Assembly (NCBI GenBank): GCA_046496815.1
Contig: JAWOGN010000187.1
Coordinates: 1-5,847 of the forward strand
DNA: 5,847 nucleotides
DNA from: JAWOGN01 sp046496815
Lineage (GTDB): Bacteria > Desulfobacterota > DSM-4660 > Desulfatiglandales > Desulfatiglandaceae
Direction: 5' to 3'
Shown piece by piece: positions 1 through 5,214 of the stretch (its first letter is position 1; each line of letters begins with the position of its first letter). The notes beneath the pieces are model-generated. The model searched no databases, had not been told where the DNA came from, and saw nothing but the letters and a program-made list of their open reading frames with translations. Both the position numbers and the translations under genes were made by a program.

Positions 1-324
1 ATCATGGATGATCCGGATGTGCCGAAGCATCTGCGAGCAGACGGGATGTGGGATCATTGGGTGGTTTTTAACATCCCTGCGAATCTGAGTGAGGTCGAGG
101 AAGGCGAAGAGCCCATGGGTACGCACGGTATCGGGACCAGCGGAAATTTGAAATACAATGGTCCGTGTCCACCCGACAGGGAACACCGGTATTTTTTCAA
201 GCTGTATGCGTTGGACGCAGAACTGGAGCTTGAAGAAAAGTCAACCAAAGCGCAGGTTGAAAGCGCTATGGAAGGGCATGTTCTTGAAAGAGCGGAGCTG
301 ATGGGGAAGTATGAGCGGATTTGA
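1..324 (+). CDS. YbhB/YbcL-type phosphatidylethanolamine-binding (PEBP) family protein, 5' end outside window
   Basis: This is the C-terminal two thirds of a PEBP-fold protein (the bacterial 'Raf kinase inhibitor-like' family, usually about 150-180 residues). The 107 visible residues carry the family landmarks in order: an Asp-Asp-Pro-Asp-x-Pro ligand-pocket motif at residues 3-8, HWVVFNIP at about 19-26, a Gly-rich loop, GPCPPDREHRYFFKLYALD at about 54-72 (the second conserved pocket motif), and a C-terminal helix with Met-x-Gly-His-Val-Leu. The ATG at position 4 is not the start. The frame is open back to base 1, and in this family the DDPD motif follows a strand that normally ends in hydrophobic residues, as the visible Ile-Met does. 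Bacterial members are small soluble proteins thought to bind anionic ligands, and their physiological role is mostly unknown. The next gene begins about 30 bases downstream on the same strand, so co-transcription is possible. The family call is firm; no function is claimed. Confidence 0.9.
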   Translation: MMDDPDVPKHLRADGMWDHWVVFNIPANLSEVEEGEEPMGTHGIGTSGNLKYNGPCPPDREHRYFFKLYALDAELELEEKSTKAQVESAMEGHVLERAELMGKYERI

Positions 325-341
325 GAAAGACCTCAGCCCGT

Positions 342-348
342 GGAGGAG
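342..348 (+). promoter_or_regulatory. Shine-Dalgarno site that decides the start of the HNH gene
   Basis: GGAGGAG lies six bases before the ATG at 355. An in-frame GTG at 340 would put this strong site inside the coding region and has no comparable site of its own, so the ATG at 355 is preferred. Confidence 0.75.
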
Positions 349-354
349 CCGACA

Positions 355-765
355 ATGGTGTTGAAAAGTTCTGGTCCGCGTAGACCGGTCGCCGCCAAGA
401 TCGACAAGGAAAAAATGAAGCGGGTTATTGAGGAAGCCCGTCGTGCGCAAGCGGGCCGGGAGCAGGGGTATCGGGAACAATCCCTGAAAATACATCCCTG
501 GGTATGCGCCCGCTGTGGTCGAGAGTTCAGCAACAGAAATCTCCATCTTTTGACGGTGCATCACAAGGACCACAATCATGAAAACAATCCTCCCGACGGC
601 AGCAACTGGGAAAACCTTTGTATTTACTGCCACGATAACGAGCACCGTCGCTACCTCGACCACCTGGAAGGCGGAGGAGCTGAAGTGGGAGAGGGAGGGA
701 AAGAGAATCTTACGCACAATCCTTTCGGCAATCTGAAAGCCCTGCTGAAATCTGAAAAAAATTGA
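355..765 (+). CDS. yajD: YajD-like HNH nuclease family protein
   Basis: The 136-residue product resembles E. coli YajD (about 115 residues) along nearly its whole length. Shared stretches include GYREQSLKIHPWVCARCG (residues 38-55), a Leu-Thr-Val-His-His segment, an Asp-Gly-Ser-Asn-Trp segment, CIYCHDNEH at 89-97, and a closing Asn-Pro-Phe-x-x-Leu-Lys-Ala motif. Two Cys-x2-Cys knuckles (C51/C54 and C89/C92) should hold a structural zinc. H69-H70, N87 and H93 are placed as expected for the beta-beta-alpha metal HNH active site. The N-terminus is about 20-25 residues longer than in E. coli, basic and predicted helical. HNH proteins cut or nick DNA, but YajD itself is only a putative nuclease with no settled role. 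No restriction-modification, toxin or phage gene is adjacent, so there is no contextual reason to call it a defence gene. The start is the ATG with the strong Shine-Dalgarno site. Confidence 0.88.
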   Translation: MVLKSSGPRRPVAAKIDKEKMKRVIEEARRAQAGREQGYREQSLKIHPWVCARCGREFSNRNLHLLTVHHKDHNHENNPPDGSNWENLCIYCHDNEHRRYLDHLEGGGAEVGEGGKENLTHNPFGNLKALLKSEKN

Positions 766-884
766 GGTGTAAACGAGGTAAATATACCGGATTCCGGCGC
801 CTGTCCCGGACCCCGATCCGAAATGCGCCGCCATGCCATGCGCGGAGACAACGGATGGGATTTGGGTCGGAAAAGAGGGGCTTG

Positions 885-904
885 AAAGGGGCTGGAGTCC
901 CTTT
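885..904 (+). other. Small hairpin in the leader of the first crotonase gene
   Basis: AAAGGGGC and GTCCCTTT can pair as eight base pairs (one G-U) around a TGGA loop. The hairpin ends 27 bases before the ATG at 932 and about 17 bases before its Shine-Dalgarno site. There is no strong T tract after it, so it is a poor intrinsic terminator for the upstream gene. It may be a leader structure or chance. The rest of the 166-base spacer (766-931) shows no convincing promoter. Confidence 0.3.
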
Positions 905-921
905 CCGTTCGGAACCGGGAT

Positions 922-926
922 AGGAG
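922..926 (+). promoter_or_regulatory. Shine-Dalgarno site that decides the start of the first crotonase gene
   Basis: AGGAG lies five bases before the ATG at 932. The frame is open further upstream to an ATG at 833, but the 33 extra residues do not look like crotonase N-terminus and lack a good ribosome site. The 932 start begins directly with the usual first beta strand of the family. Confidence 0.75.
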
Positions 927-931
927 CCTTT

Positions 932-1711
932 ATGAATTACGAGACCATTGAATACGAGGTCACGGAAGGGCGAATCGGCATCGTGTCCCTCAATCGTCCC
1001 CGAAAGTATAATTCGGTGAACCATGCCATGATGGAGGAGCTGGAGTCCTTCTGGAGGGAGCGCCTGTACGATTTGGACACCCATGTATTGATCTTGAAGG
1101 GAAACGGAGATCATGGTTTCTGTGCGGGTCTGGACATGAAAGAGGCCATGAAAATGGCCTCGGAGATGAATTCGGAGCAGTTCTACAGATTCCAGGCGCG
1201 GCTGGCAAGGTTGACGCTTGCCATGCGCCGGGCGCCGCAACCTATTGTTTCAGCCGTACACGGTGCCGCAGCGGGCCTCGGTTTCAGTTTTGCTCTGGCA
1301 TCCGATATTCGGGTGATAACCCCCGATGCCCGTTTTTCCGCCGCATACATCAACATCGGACTTGGGGGCGCGGACATGGCGTGCAGCTATTTCTTGCCTC
1401 GCCTCATCGGAGCGGGCAGGGCCTATGAGTTCATGCTCACTGGAAACTTCATGTCCGCAGGGGAAGCAATCTCTCTGGGTCTTGCGAGCAGGGTCGCGGA
1501 TCGAGAGCATCTCCTCGACACGGTTATGGAATTGGCCGTCACCATGAGCGGCAAGAACCCCATGGGCTTGCGATTGACAAAGGAGGCCATCAATATGAAT
1601 CTGGATGCGGGCGGTCTCGAACAGGCCCTGAACCTGGAAGATCGTAACCAGACCCTGCTTGTTTTGCGAGGGATGCTCGAAAAAGACGAGAAAACCGGCA
1701 GGTATTTCTAA
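932..1711 (+). CDS. Crotonase-superfamily (enoyl-CoA hydratase/isomerase) protein lacking both hydratase glutamates
   Basis: The 259-residue length is typical of single-domain crotonases, which handle acyl-CoA thioesters in the cytoplasm. Visible hallmarks are SLNRPRKYNSV at 19-29, the CoA/oxyanion segment FCAGLDMKEA at 63-72 (G66 donating one backbone NH), the second oxyanion segment VHGAAAGLGFSFALASD at 109-125 (around G115), and a CoA-binding PRLIGAGRAYEFMLTG stretch at 156-171. By hand alignment to rat mitochondrial enoyl-CoA hydratase, catalytic Glu144 falls on S119 and Glu164 on Y139. D148 lies near the position of the third acidic residue of dienoyl-CoA isomerase. A GLxxxDM...LPRLIG pattern of this kind occurs in a known crotonase subgroup that also lacks the glutamates, so this is probably a real subgroup member and not a decayed gene. 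The substrate is unknown. It is first of three same-strand genes, 22 bases before the next. Confidence 0.88.
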   Translation: MNYETIEYEVTEGRIGIVSLNRPRKYNSVNHAMMEELESFWRERLYDLDTHVLILKGNGDHGFCAGLDMKEAMKMASEMNSEQFYRFQARLARLTLAMRRAPQPIVSAVHGAAAGLGFSFALASDIRVITPDARFSAAYINIGLGGADMACSYFLPRLIGAGRAYEFMLTGNFMSAGEAISLGLASRVADREHLLDTVMELAVTMSGKNPMGLRLTKEAINMNLDAGGLEQALNLEDRNQTLLVLRGMLEKDEKTGRYF

Positions 1712-1722
1712 AACACGCAGTG

Positions 1723-1728
1723 AAGGAG
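1723..1728 (+). promoter_or_regulatory. Shine-Dalgarno site that decides the start of the second crotonase gene
   Basis: AAGGAG is placed five bases before the ATG at 1734. The frame is open upstream to an ATG at 1659, but that would overlap the previous gene by more than 50 bases and add 25 residues unlike the family. Confidence 0.8.
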
Positions 1729-1733
1729 AAAGC

Positions 1734-2510
1734 ATGAGTTACAAAAATATCCTGTACGAGGAGACGGAAAAAATTGGATTGCTTACCTTGAACCGGCCTG
1801 ACAAACGAAATGCCCTGTCCCTGGAACTCCTGGAAGAATTTTCATCCTGTCTCACTCAGGCCGCGAGAAAGAAATCCGCAAAGGTAATTATTGTCAAAGG
1901 CGCGGGACCTGCATTTTGTGCAGGACATGACATGAAAGAGATCCTGGATACTCCGCTCAATGATATTCGCCGTCTTTTTCAGACCTGTCTCGACCTTATG
2001 CTATTGATCCATTCCATTCCGCAGCCGGTCATTGGTCAGGTGCATGGGATTGCCACCGCCGCGGGCTGTCAACTGGTCGCGGCGTGTGATCTCGTTGTTG
2101 CGGCAAAAGATGCCCGGTTTGCCACCCCCGGTGTGAAAATCGGGCTGTTCTGCACAACACCCATGGTGGCGCTTAGCCGTGCCGTGGGCCGGAAAAAGGC
2201 ATTGGAAATGGTGCTCACCGGTGAATTTATCAGCGCCCAAGAGGCGATGAGCCATGGGCTGATCAACCGTGTGGTCTCAAAGGAATCCCTGGAAACTGAA
2301 ACTTGGGCGTTGAGCCAAGCAATTGCGCAGTACAGCCTGGTCACCCTGGGCGTGGGCAAGCAAGCGTTTTATCAGCAAATCGAAATGGGTGAAAAGCAGG
2401 CCTACCAATACGGCAAAGAGGTGATTTCGGCAAATGCCGTGATGGCCGATGCTGTCGAGGGGATGCGTGCGTTTTTTGAAAAAAGGACGCCGGTCTGGAA
2501 AGAGGAGTGA
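1734..2510 (+). CDS. ECHDC3-like crotonase-superfamily protein
   Basis: The 258-residue product closely resembles the enoyl-CoA hydratase domain-containing protein 3 (ECHDC3) group. Shared features include LNRPDKRNALSLELL (19-33), AFCAGHDMKEI (60-70), VHGIATAAGCQLVAACDL (103-120), FATPGVKIGLFCTTP (129-143), LTGEFISAQEA (161-171) and a C-terminus ending in Arg-x-Pro-Val-Trp. H65-D66 replace the more usual residues after the first oxyanion glycine. Relative to rat enoyl-CoA hydratase, the two catalytic glutamates map to Q113 and G133, as in ECHDC3 itself, whose reaction is not well established. It probably still binds an acyl-CoA through the two oxyanion segments, but hydratase activity is doubtful. 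It shares the crotonase fold with the gene before it at only modest similarity, so the pair are old paralogues, not a recent duplication. Its stop codon overlaps the start of the HAD gene, implying coupled translation. Confidence 0.88.
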   Translation: MSYKNILYEETEKIGLLTLNRPDKRNALSLELLEEFSSCLTQAARKKSAKVIIVKGAGPAFCAGHDMKEILDTPLNDIRRLFQTCLDLMLLIHSIPQPVIGQVHGIATAAGCQLVAACDLVVAAKDARFATPGVKIGLFCTTPMVALSRAVGRKKALEMVLTGEFISAQEAMSHGLINRVVSKESLETETWALSQAIAQYSLVTLGVGKQAFYQQIEMGEKQAYQYGKEVISANAVMADAVEGMRAFFEKRTPVWKEE

Positions 2511-3130
2511 TGATTAAGGGTGTATTGTTCGATTTTGACGGGACGCTGACCTCCCCCGGCGCCCTCGACTTTCCGGCGATCAAGCGGGAATTGGGGTGTC
2601 CTTTGGATCAACCCATCCTCGAATATCTGGATACGGTGTCACCCGCCCGGAGGGCGAAATTGATGAGGGATTTAGAAAAGATGGAGGATTTGGCTGCCGA
2701 GGCGTCCCGCCCCAATGAGGGGGTTGAAACGCTGATCGCTGCACTGAAGGCGAAAGGACTGGTCATGGGTATCCTTACCCGAAATAGTCTTGGGTCGGTG
2801 AAGAAGTCCCTTCAAAAGTTCAATGGCGTGACGATTCGCGATTTCGCCGCCGTTGTCACCCGCGAGGAGTCCCTGCCGAAACCCCATCCGGACGGCGTGC
2901 ATGCGGCCGCAATGCGGATGGATGTTTCAACACAGCAGCTTTTGGTGGTGGGAGATTTTCGATTCGATGTCATTGCCGGGAACAGGGCAGGGGCGAGCAC
3001 TGTTCTCCTGACCCATGGTGACGTGTCAGGAATGAGACCGGGCGATCCGGAACCGGACTATACGGTGAACAGATTGGCTGAAATCCTTGATATACTCGAA
3101 TCGCTTAAAACGATACCTACTCCGCCCTGA
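2510..3130 (+). CDS. HAD-superfamily hydrolase (phosphoglycolate phosphatase-like)
   Basis: The 206-residue product has all four HAD motifs: DFDGTLT with nucleophile D8 and acid/base D10, ILTRNS with T90, K124 in LPKPHPDG, and VGDFRFDVIAG with D149 and D153 for Mg2+. The helical cap between motifs I and II (about residues 15-85) is the C1 type of Gph-like phosphatases, which hydrolyse small phosphomonoesters in the cytoplasm. All catalytic residues are present, so it should be active; the substrate cannot be read from sequence. The chosen ATG shares one base with the previous stop (TGATG), with AGGA three bases upstream. A GTG at 2507 is an alternative adding one residue. The coupling to the ECHDC3-like gene suggests a shared pathway or housekeeping of a phosphorylated by-product, which is inference. 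The 3' end overlaps the convergent lytic transglycosylase gene by 14 bases. Confidence 0.9.
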   Translation: MIKGVLFDFDGTLTSPGALDFPAIKRELGCPLDQPILEYLDTVSPARRAKLMRDLEKMEDLAAEASRPNEGVETLIAALKAKGLVMGILTRNSLGSVKKSLQKFNGVTIRDFAAVVTREESLPKPHPDGVHAAAMRMDVSTQQLLVVGDFRFDVIAGNRAGASTVLLTHGDVSGMRPGDPEPDYTVNRLAEILDILESLKTIPTPP

Positions 3131-5006
3131 CAAGCAATGTCTGGCCGGGAAAAATAGTGCTCCGCGGCGTCAGACGATTGAGTGTGAGAAACTGCGAAAG
3201 ATTCATTCGATGCTTTTGGGCGATCGAGTAGGGGGAATCTCCCTTCGAGACCCTGTATGTGCGCGTTTCCATATCTTCGAAAGCCTCGCCCGCCTTGGGG
3301 ACTTTGAGAACCTGGCCCTTTTGCAAATAGGTGGTTTCCAAGTGATTCAAGGCCTGTATCGTTTGCGTCGTGGTTTCAAATCTACCGGCGATCCTCCAGA
3401 GCGAGTCTCCCTTTTGGACCACATATTTGAAATATTCAGGTTTTGTCTTTGCCGCTGACGGCTGGGATGATCCGCTTTGAGTGGAAGCGTACCCGGCGCG
3501 TGTCGGGATTTTGAGCTTCCAACCCGCTTTGATGTACCGGCTGCTCCGGAGTCCGTTGAGCCTTGTAATCGCAGTCACGCTTGTTCCATAGCGCCGAGCG
3601 ATAACCGACAGGTTCTCCCCCTTCCGGACCCTGTGTATCACATAGGCGGGAACCGGGGGGTGCCACACCGGGATGGCATCGATTTCGGCGAGCAGTGTTT
3701 CCTTTTTCCCCATCGGTACTTTCAGTGCATACGGCCTGTCTGGAGTGTAGTTGTAACGCAATTCAGAGTTCAAGTCTCTCAGGTCCTTGTAGGAGACTCC
3801 CAGATGCTTGGCCACGGTCTCGAGGTGAACCGATTTATGGATGGAAACCGTTTCTCTCTCAATTTCGGGATACACGGGCGGGAGGTTGAACCCGTAGGCC
3901 TCAGGGTCATTCAGAATGTGTAAAACCGCCAAGAACTTTGGAACATAGAAGGCGGTTTCCCTAGGCAATTTCGTGTAAAGGTCCCAAAAGTTATCAAGAT
4001 AATTTATCTTTTGGGTTCGGATAGATCTCAATACGCCCCATTCCCCGCAGTTGTAACCGGCAAGCGCTGTGGTCCAATCCCCAAATATTTGATGCAGTTC
4101 TTTGAGATATGCGATGGCGGCTTTGGTGGATTTTTCCGGATCCATTCTTTCATCGACCCATTGGTCTCGTTTTAAGCCGAATTTGTAACCCGTTGAAGCG
4201 ATAAACTGCCATAAGCCTAGGGCCCTGGCCCTCGAAAGTGCCCTCAGTTTAAAACCACTTTCGATCAAAGGAAGCCATGAAAGTTCTTCAGGAAGACCGG
4301 CCTCTTTCAGAGACTGAACGATGGCCGGACGATATCGACCTGAACGCTTATAGGCTTCGAGAAAAAAACGCCGGTCTTTCCCTTTGAACAGATTGAGAGC
4401 GCTTTCAACATGGGGGTTCATCACCAGTGGAATGGCCTTGTGATTCCCGTTTGCTGCGCTGAATCGGGAGGAGTAGCACTCGATGACGCGCTTCGAAATT
4501 GTGAAACGGAGGTCGTCGCGCTGTTGCAATATTTCCGGATTTTGCTCCGAGTCGATTTCCAGGATGAGAGAATAGGCCTGATCAAGTGCATCCATGGCAT
4601 TTTCCATATCCCCGCGCTCCCAATAATCGCTGGAGGCTTGACAGAATTCCAGTGCGGAGTCCAGCAACTGCTGATCGGATTTCTTTGGGAGTTCCGGAGG
4701 GACGCCGGGATGGATGGTTTCAGGGGAGGGAGAGTCGAATAACGTTTTCTTGGTTTCCTCCGGTTCAGGAGTCGGCAACGCGGCGATCGCCCTATCCGCA
4801 TCCACTCCGGGAGGCGGCGGTAAAGCACCTTCCGGAGAGCTTGCCGCCGGGGGTATTGGTTTTGGTTCCTCCGCCGCAACGGTTTCCGGGGGCGGTTCGC
4901 TATTCCGGGGCATTTGGGAAAGCTCCGTTACACATCCGGCGAGCGAAAGCGGCATGCAGACAATGAGAAATAGCGCAATGACGGGTCTTTTTTTATGAGG
5001 TTTCAT
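3117..5006 (-). CDS. mltD: MltD-type membrane-bound lytic murein transglycosylase, lipoprotein with three LysM repeats
   Basis: The enzyme cleaves the MurNAc-GlcNAc bond of peptidoglycan to leave 1,6-anhydro ends. The 629 residues run as follows: a lipoprotein signal with positive start and lipobox LAGC (lipidated C25, no Asp at +2, compatible with outer-membrane sorting); a Pro/Glu-rich linker (about 35-110); a TPR-like helical stretch (about 110-185); and the SLT domain (about 225-370). The SLT domain has catalytic E249 in LIESGF, then GLWQF at 264-268 and AGYN at 316-319. A degenerate LysM-like segment follows (about 385-430), then three LysM repeats near 454-500, 527-569 and 583-627 that should bind glycan. 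E. coli MltD has about 452 residues and two LysM, so this is a longer version. The ATG at 5006 has GGAG five bases upstream. It is probably monocistronic, with its own promoter in the spacer. The family call is firm; the symbol is by similarity. Confidence 0.92.
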   Translation of the reverse strand: MKPHKKRPVIALFLIVCMPLSLAGCVTELSQMPRNSEPPPETVAAEEPKPIPPAASSPEGALPPPPGVDADRAIAALPTPEPEETKKTLFDSPSPETIHPGVPPELPKKSDQQLLDSALEFCQASSDYWERGDMENAMDALDQAYSLILEIDSEQNPEILQQRDDLRFTISKRVIECYSSRFSAANGNHKAIPLVMNPHVESALNLFKGKDRRFFLEAYKRSGRYRPAIVQSLKEAGLPEELSWLPLIESGFKLRALSRARALGLWQFIASTGYKFGLKRDQWVDERMDPEKSTKAAIAYLKELHQIFGDWTTALAGYNCGEWGVLRSIRTQKINYLDNFWDLYTKLPRETAFYVPKFLAVLHILNDPEAYGFNLPPVYPEIERETVSIHKSVHLETVAKHLGVSYKDLRDLNSELRYNYTPDRPYALKVPMGKKETLLAEIDAIPVWHPPVPAYVIHRVRKGENLSVIARRYGTSVTAITRLNGLRSSRYIKAGWKLKIPTRAGYASTQSGSSQPSAAKTKPEYFKYVVQKGDSLWRIAGRFETTTQTIQALNHLETTYLQKGQVLKVPKAGEAFEDMETRTYRVSKGDSPYSIAQKHRMNLSQFLTLNRLTPRSTIFPGQTLLVRAE

Positions 5007-5040
5007 TACTTCTCCGAAGGGGTTTAGGGCAAATCGCTAC

Positions 5041-5055
5041 GTCTTGTGACAAAAC
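5041..5055. repeat. Imperfect dyad in the leader of the lytic transglycosylase gene
   Basis: GTCTTGT and ACAAAAC flank a single G, with six of seven positions pairing. It is the closest of three dyads to the gene start, about 35 bases before the ATG. It could be a regulator or RNA structural site, or chance in AT-rich DNA. Confidence 0.25.
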
Positions 5056-5066
5056 AACGTCGGGGT

Positions 5067-5080
5067 TCTTACGTGTAAGA
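5067..5080. repeat. Perfect dyad TCTTAC-GT-GTAAGA
   Basis: Two six-base arms are exact reverse complements around a two-base centre, the form of a dimeric regulator half-site pair. It lies about 61 bases upstream of the lytic transglycosylase ATG and downstream of the predicted promoter. No known operator consensus is claimed. Confidence 0.35.
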
Positions 5081-5083
5081 TCT

Positions 5084-5096
5084 CTTGAAATTCAAG
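5084..5096. repeat. Perfect dyad CTTGAA-A-TTCAAG
   Basis: A 13-base palindrome with a one-base centre, only three bases from the previous dyad. The central spacing is too small to form a stable RNA hairpin, so a DNA-binding site is the likelier meaning if it is functional. Confidence 0.35.
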
Positions 5097-5116
5097 CAAA
5101 GCAGCTTGTTATTATG

Positions 5117-5139
5117 AAAAATAGGGCGGACGCCCTATT
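5117..5139 (-). terminator. GC-rich hairpin with T tract, candidate intrinsic terminator of the tRNA nucleotidyltransferase gene
   Basis: On the minus strand AATAGGGC pairs perfectly with GCCCTATT around a four-base loop, and the second arm runs into five consecutive T residues. It starts about 76 bases after the stop of the minus-strand tRNA nucleotidyltransferase-family gene. The T tract is on the side expected for termination in that direction only. It also lies just after the predicted promoter at 5151-5179, so it could act instead as a 5' leader hairpin of the next transcript. Confidence 0.6.
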
Positions 5140-5150
5140 AATAAACACGA

Positions 5151-5179
5151 AGTATAATTAAAATGCCGTCATTGGTCAA
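5151..5179 (-). promoter_or_regulatory. Sigma-70-like promoter, probably for the lytic transglycosylase gene
   Basis: On the minus strand TTGACC (5174-5179) and TATACT (5151-5156) are separated by 17 bases; each box matches five of six consensus positions. Transcription would begin near 5142-5146, giving a leader of roughly 135-140 bases before the ATG at 5006. It lies between two minus-strand genes, where a separate promoter is expected. The unusual point is that the hairpin follows within a few bases of the predicted start. Confidence 0.5.
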
Positions 5180-5214
5180 GGATATATGTAACAAAAGCGC
5201 TTCGTGAGATCAAT

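Noticed and set aside
355..765. HNH gene as part of a restriction, retron or toxin system
   Set aside because: The protein matches YajD throughout, and no methyltransferase, reverse transcriptase, antitoxin or phage gene is adjacent.
762..788. Possible promoter TTGAGG / TATACC at the end of the HNH gene
   Set aside because: The spacing is only 15 bases and the boxes are mediocre, so it is not better than chance.
787..797. CCGGA-T-TCCGG palindrome in the spacer before the crotonases
   Set aside because: Its one-base centre cannot form a hairpin loop, there is no T tract, and GC-rich short palindromes are expected by chance here.
241..834. Minus-strand 197-codon open frame opposite the PEBP and HNH genes
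   Set aside because: Composition is that of an antisense shadow, and the plus strand here encodes two clear families.
833..931. N-terminal extension of the first crotonase from an ATG at 833
   Set aside because: The 33 added residues do not resemble the family, and a good Shine-Dalgarno site sits five bases before the ATG at 932.
710..1240. Long minus-strand open frames opposite the HNH and first crotonase genes
   Set aside because: They have no recognisable domain and lie antisense to well-supported genes.
1659..1733. Upstream start for the second crotonase, overlapping the first gene
   Set aside because: AAGGAG before the ATG at 1734 and family length both favour the shorter form.
5153..5158. 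Perfect TATAAT on the plus strand
   Set aside because: There is no -35 box at suitable spacing, and it would drive transcription antisense to the tRNA nucleotidyltransferase-family gene. The overlapping minus-strand promoter explains the sequence better.
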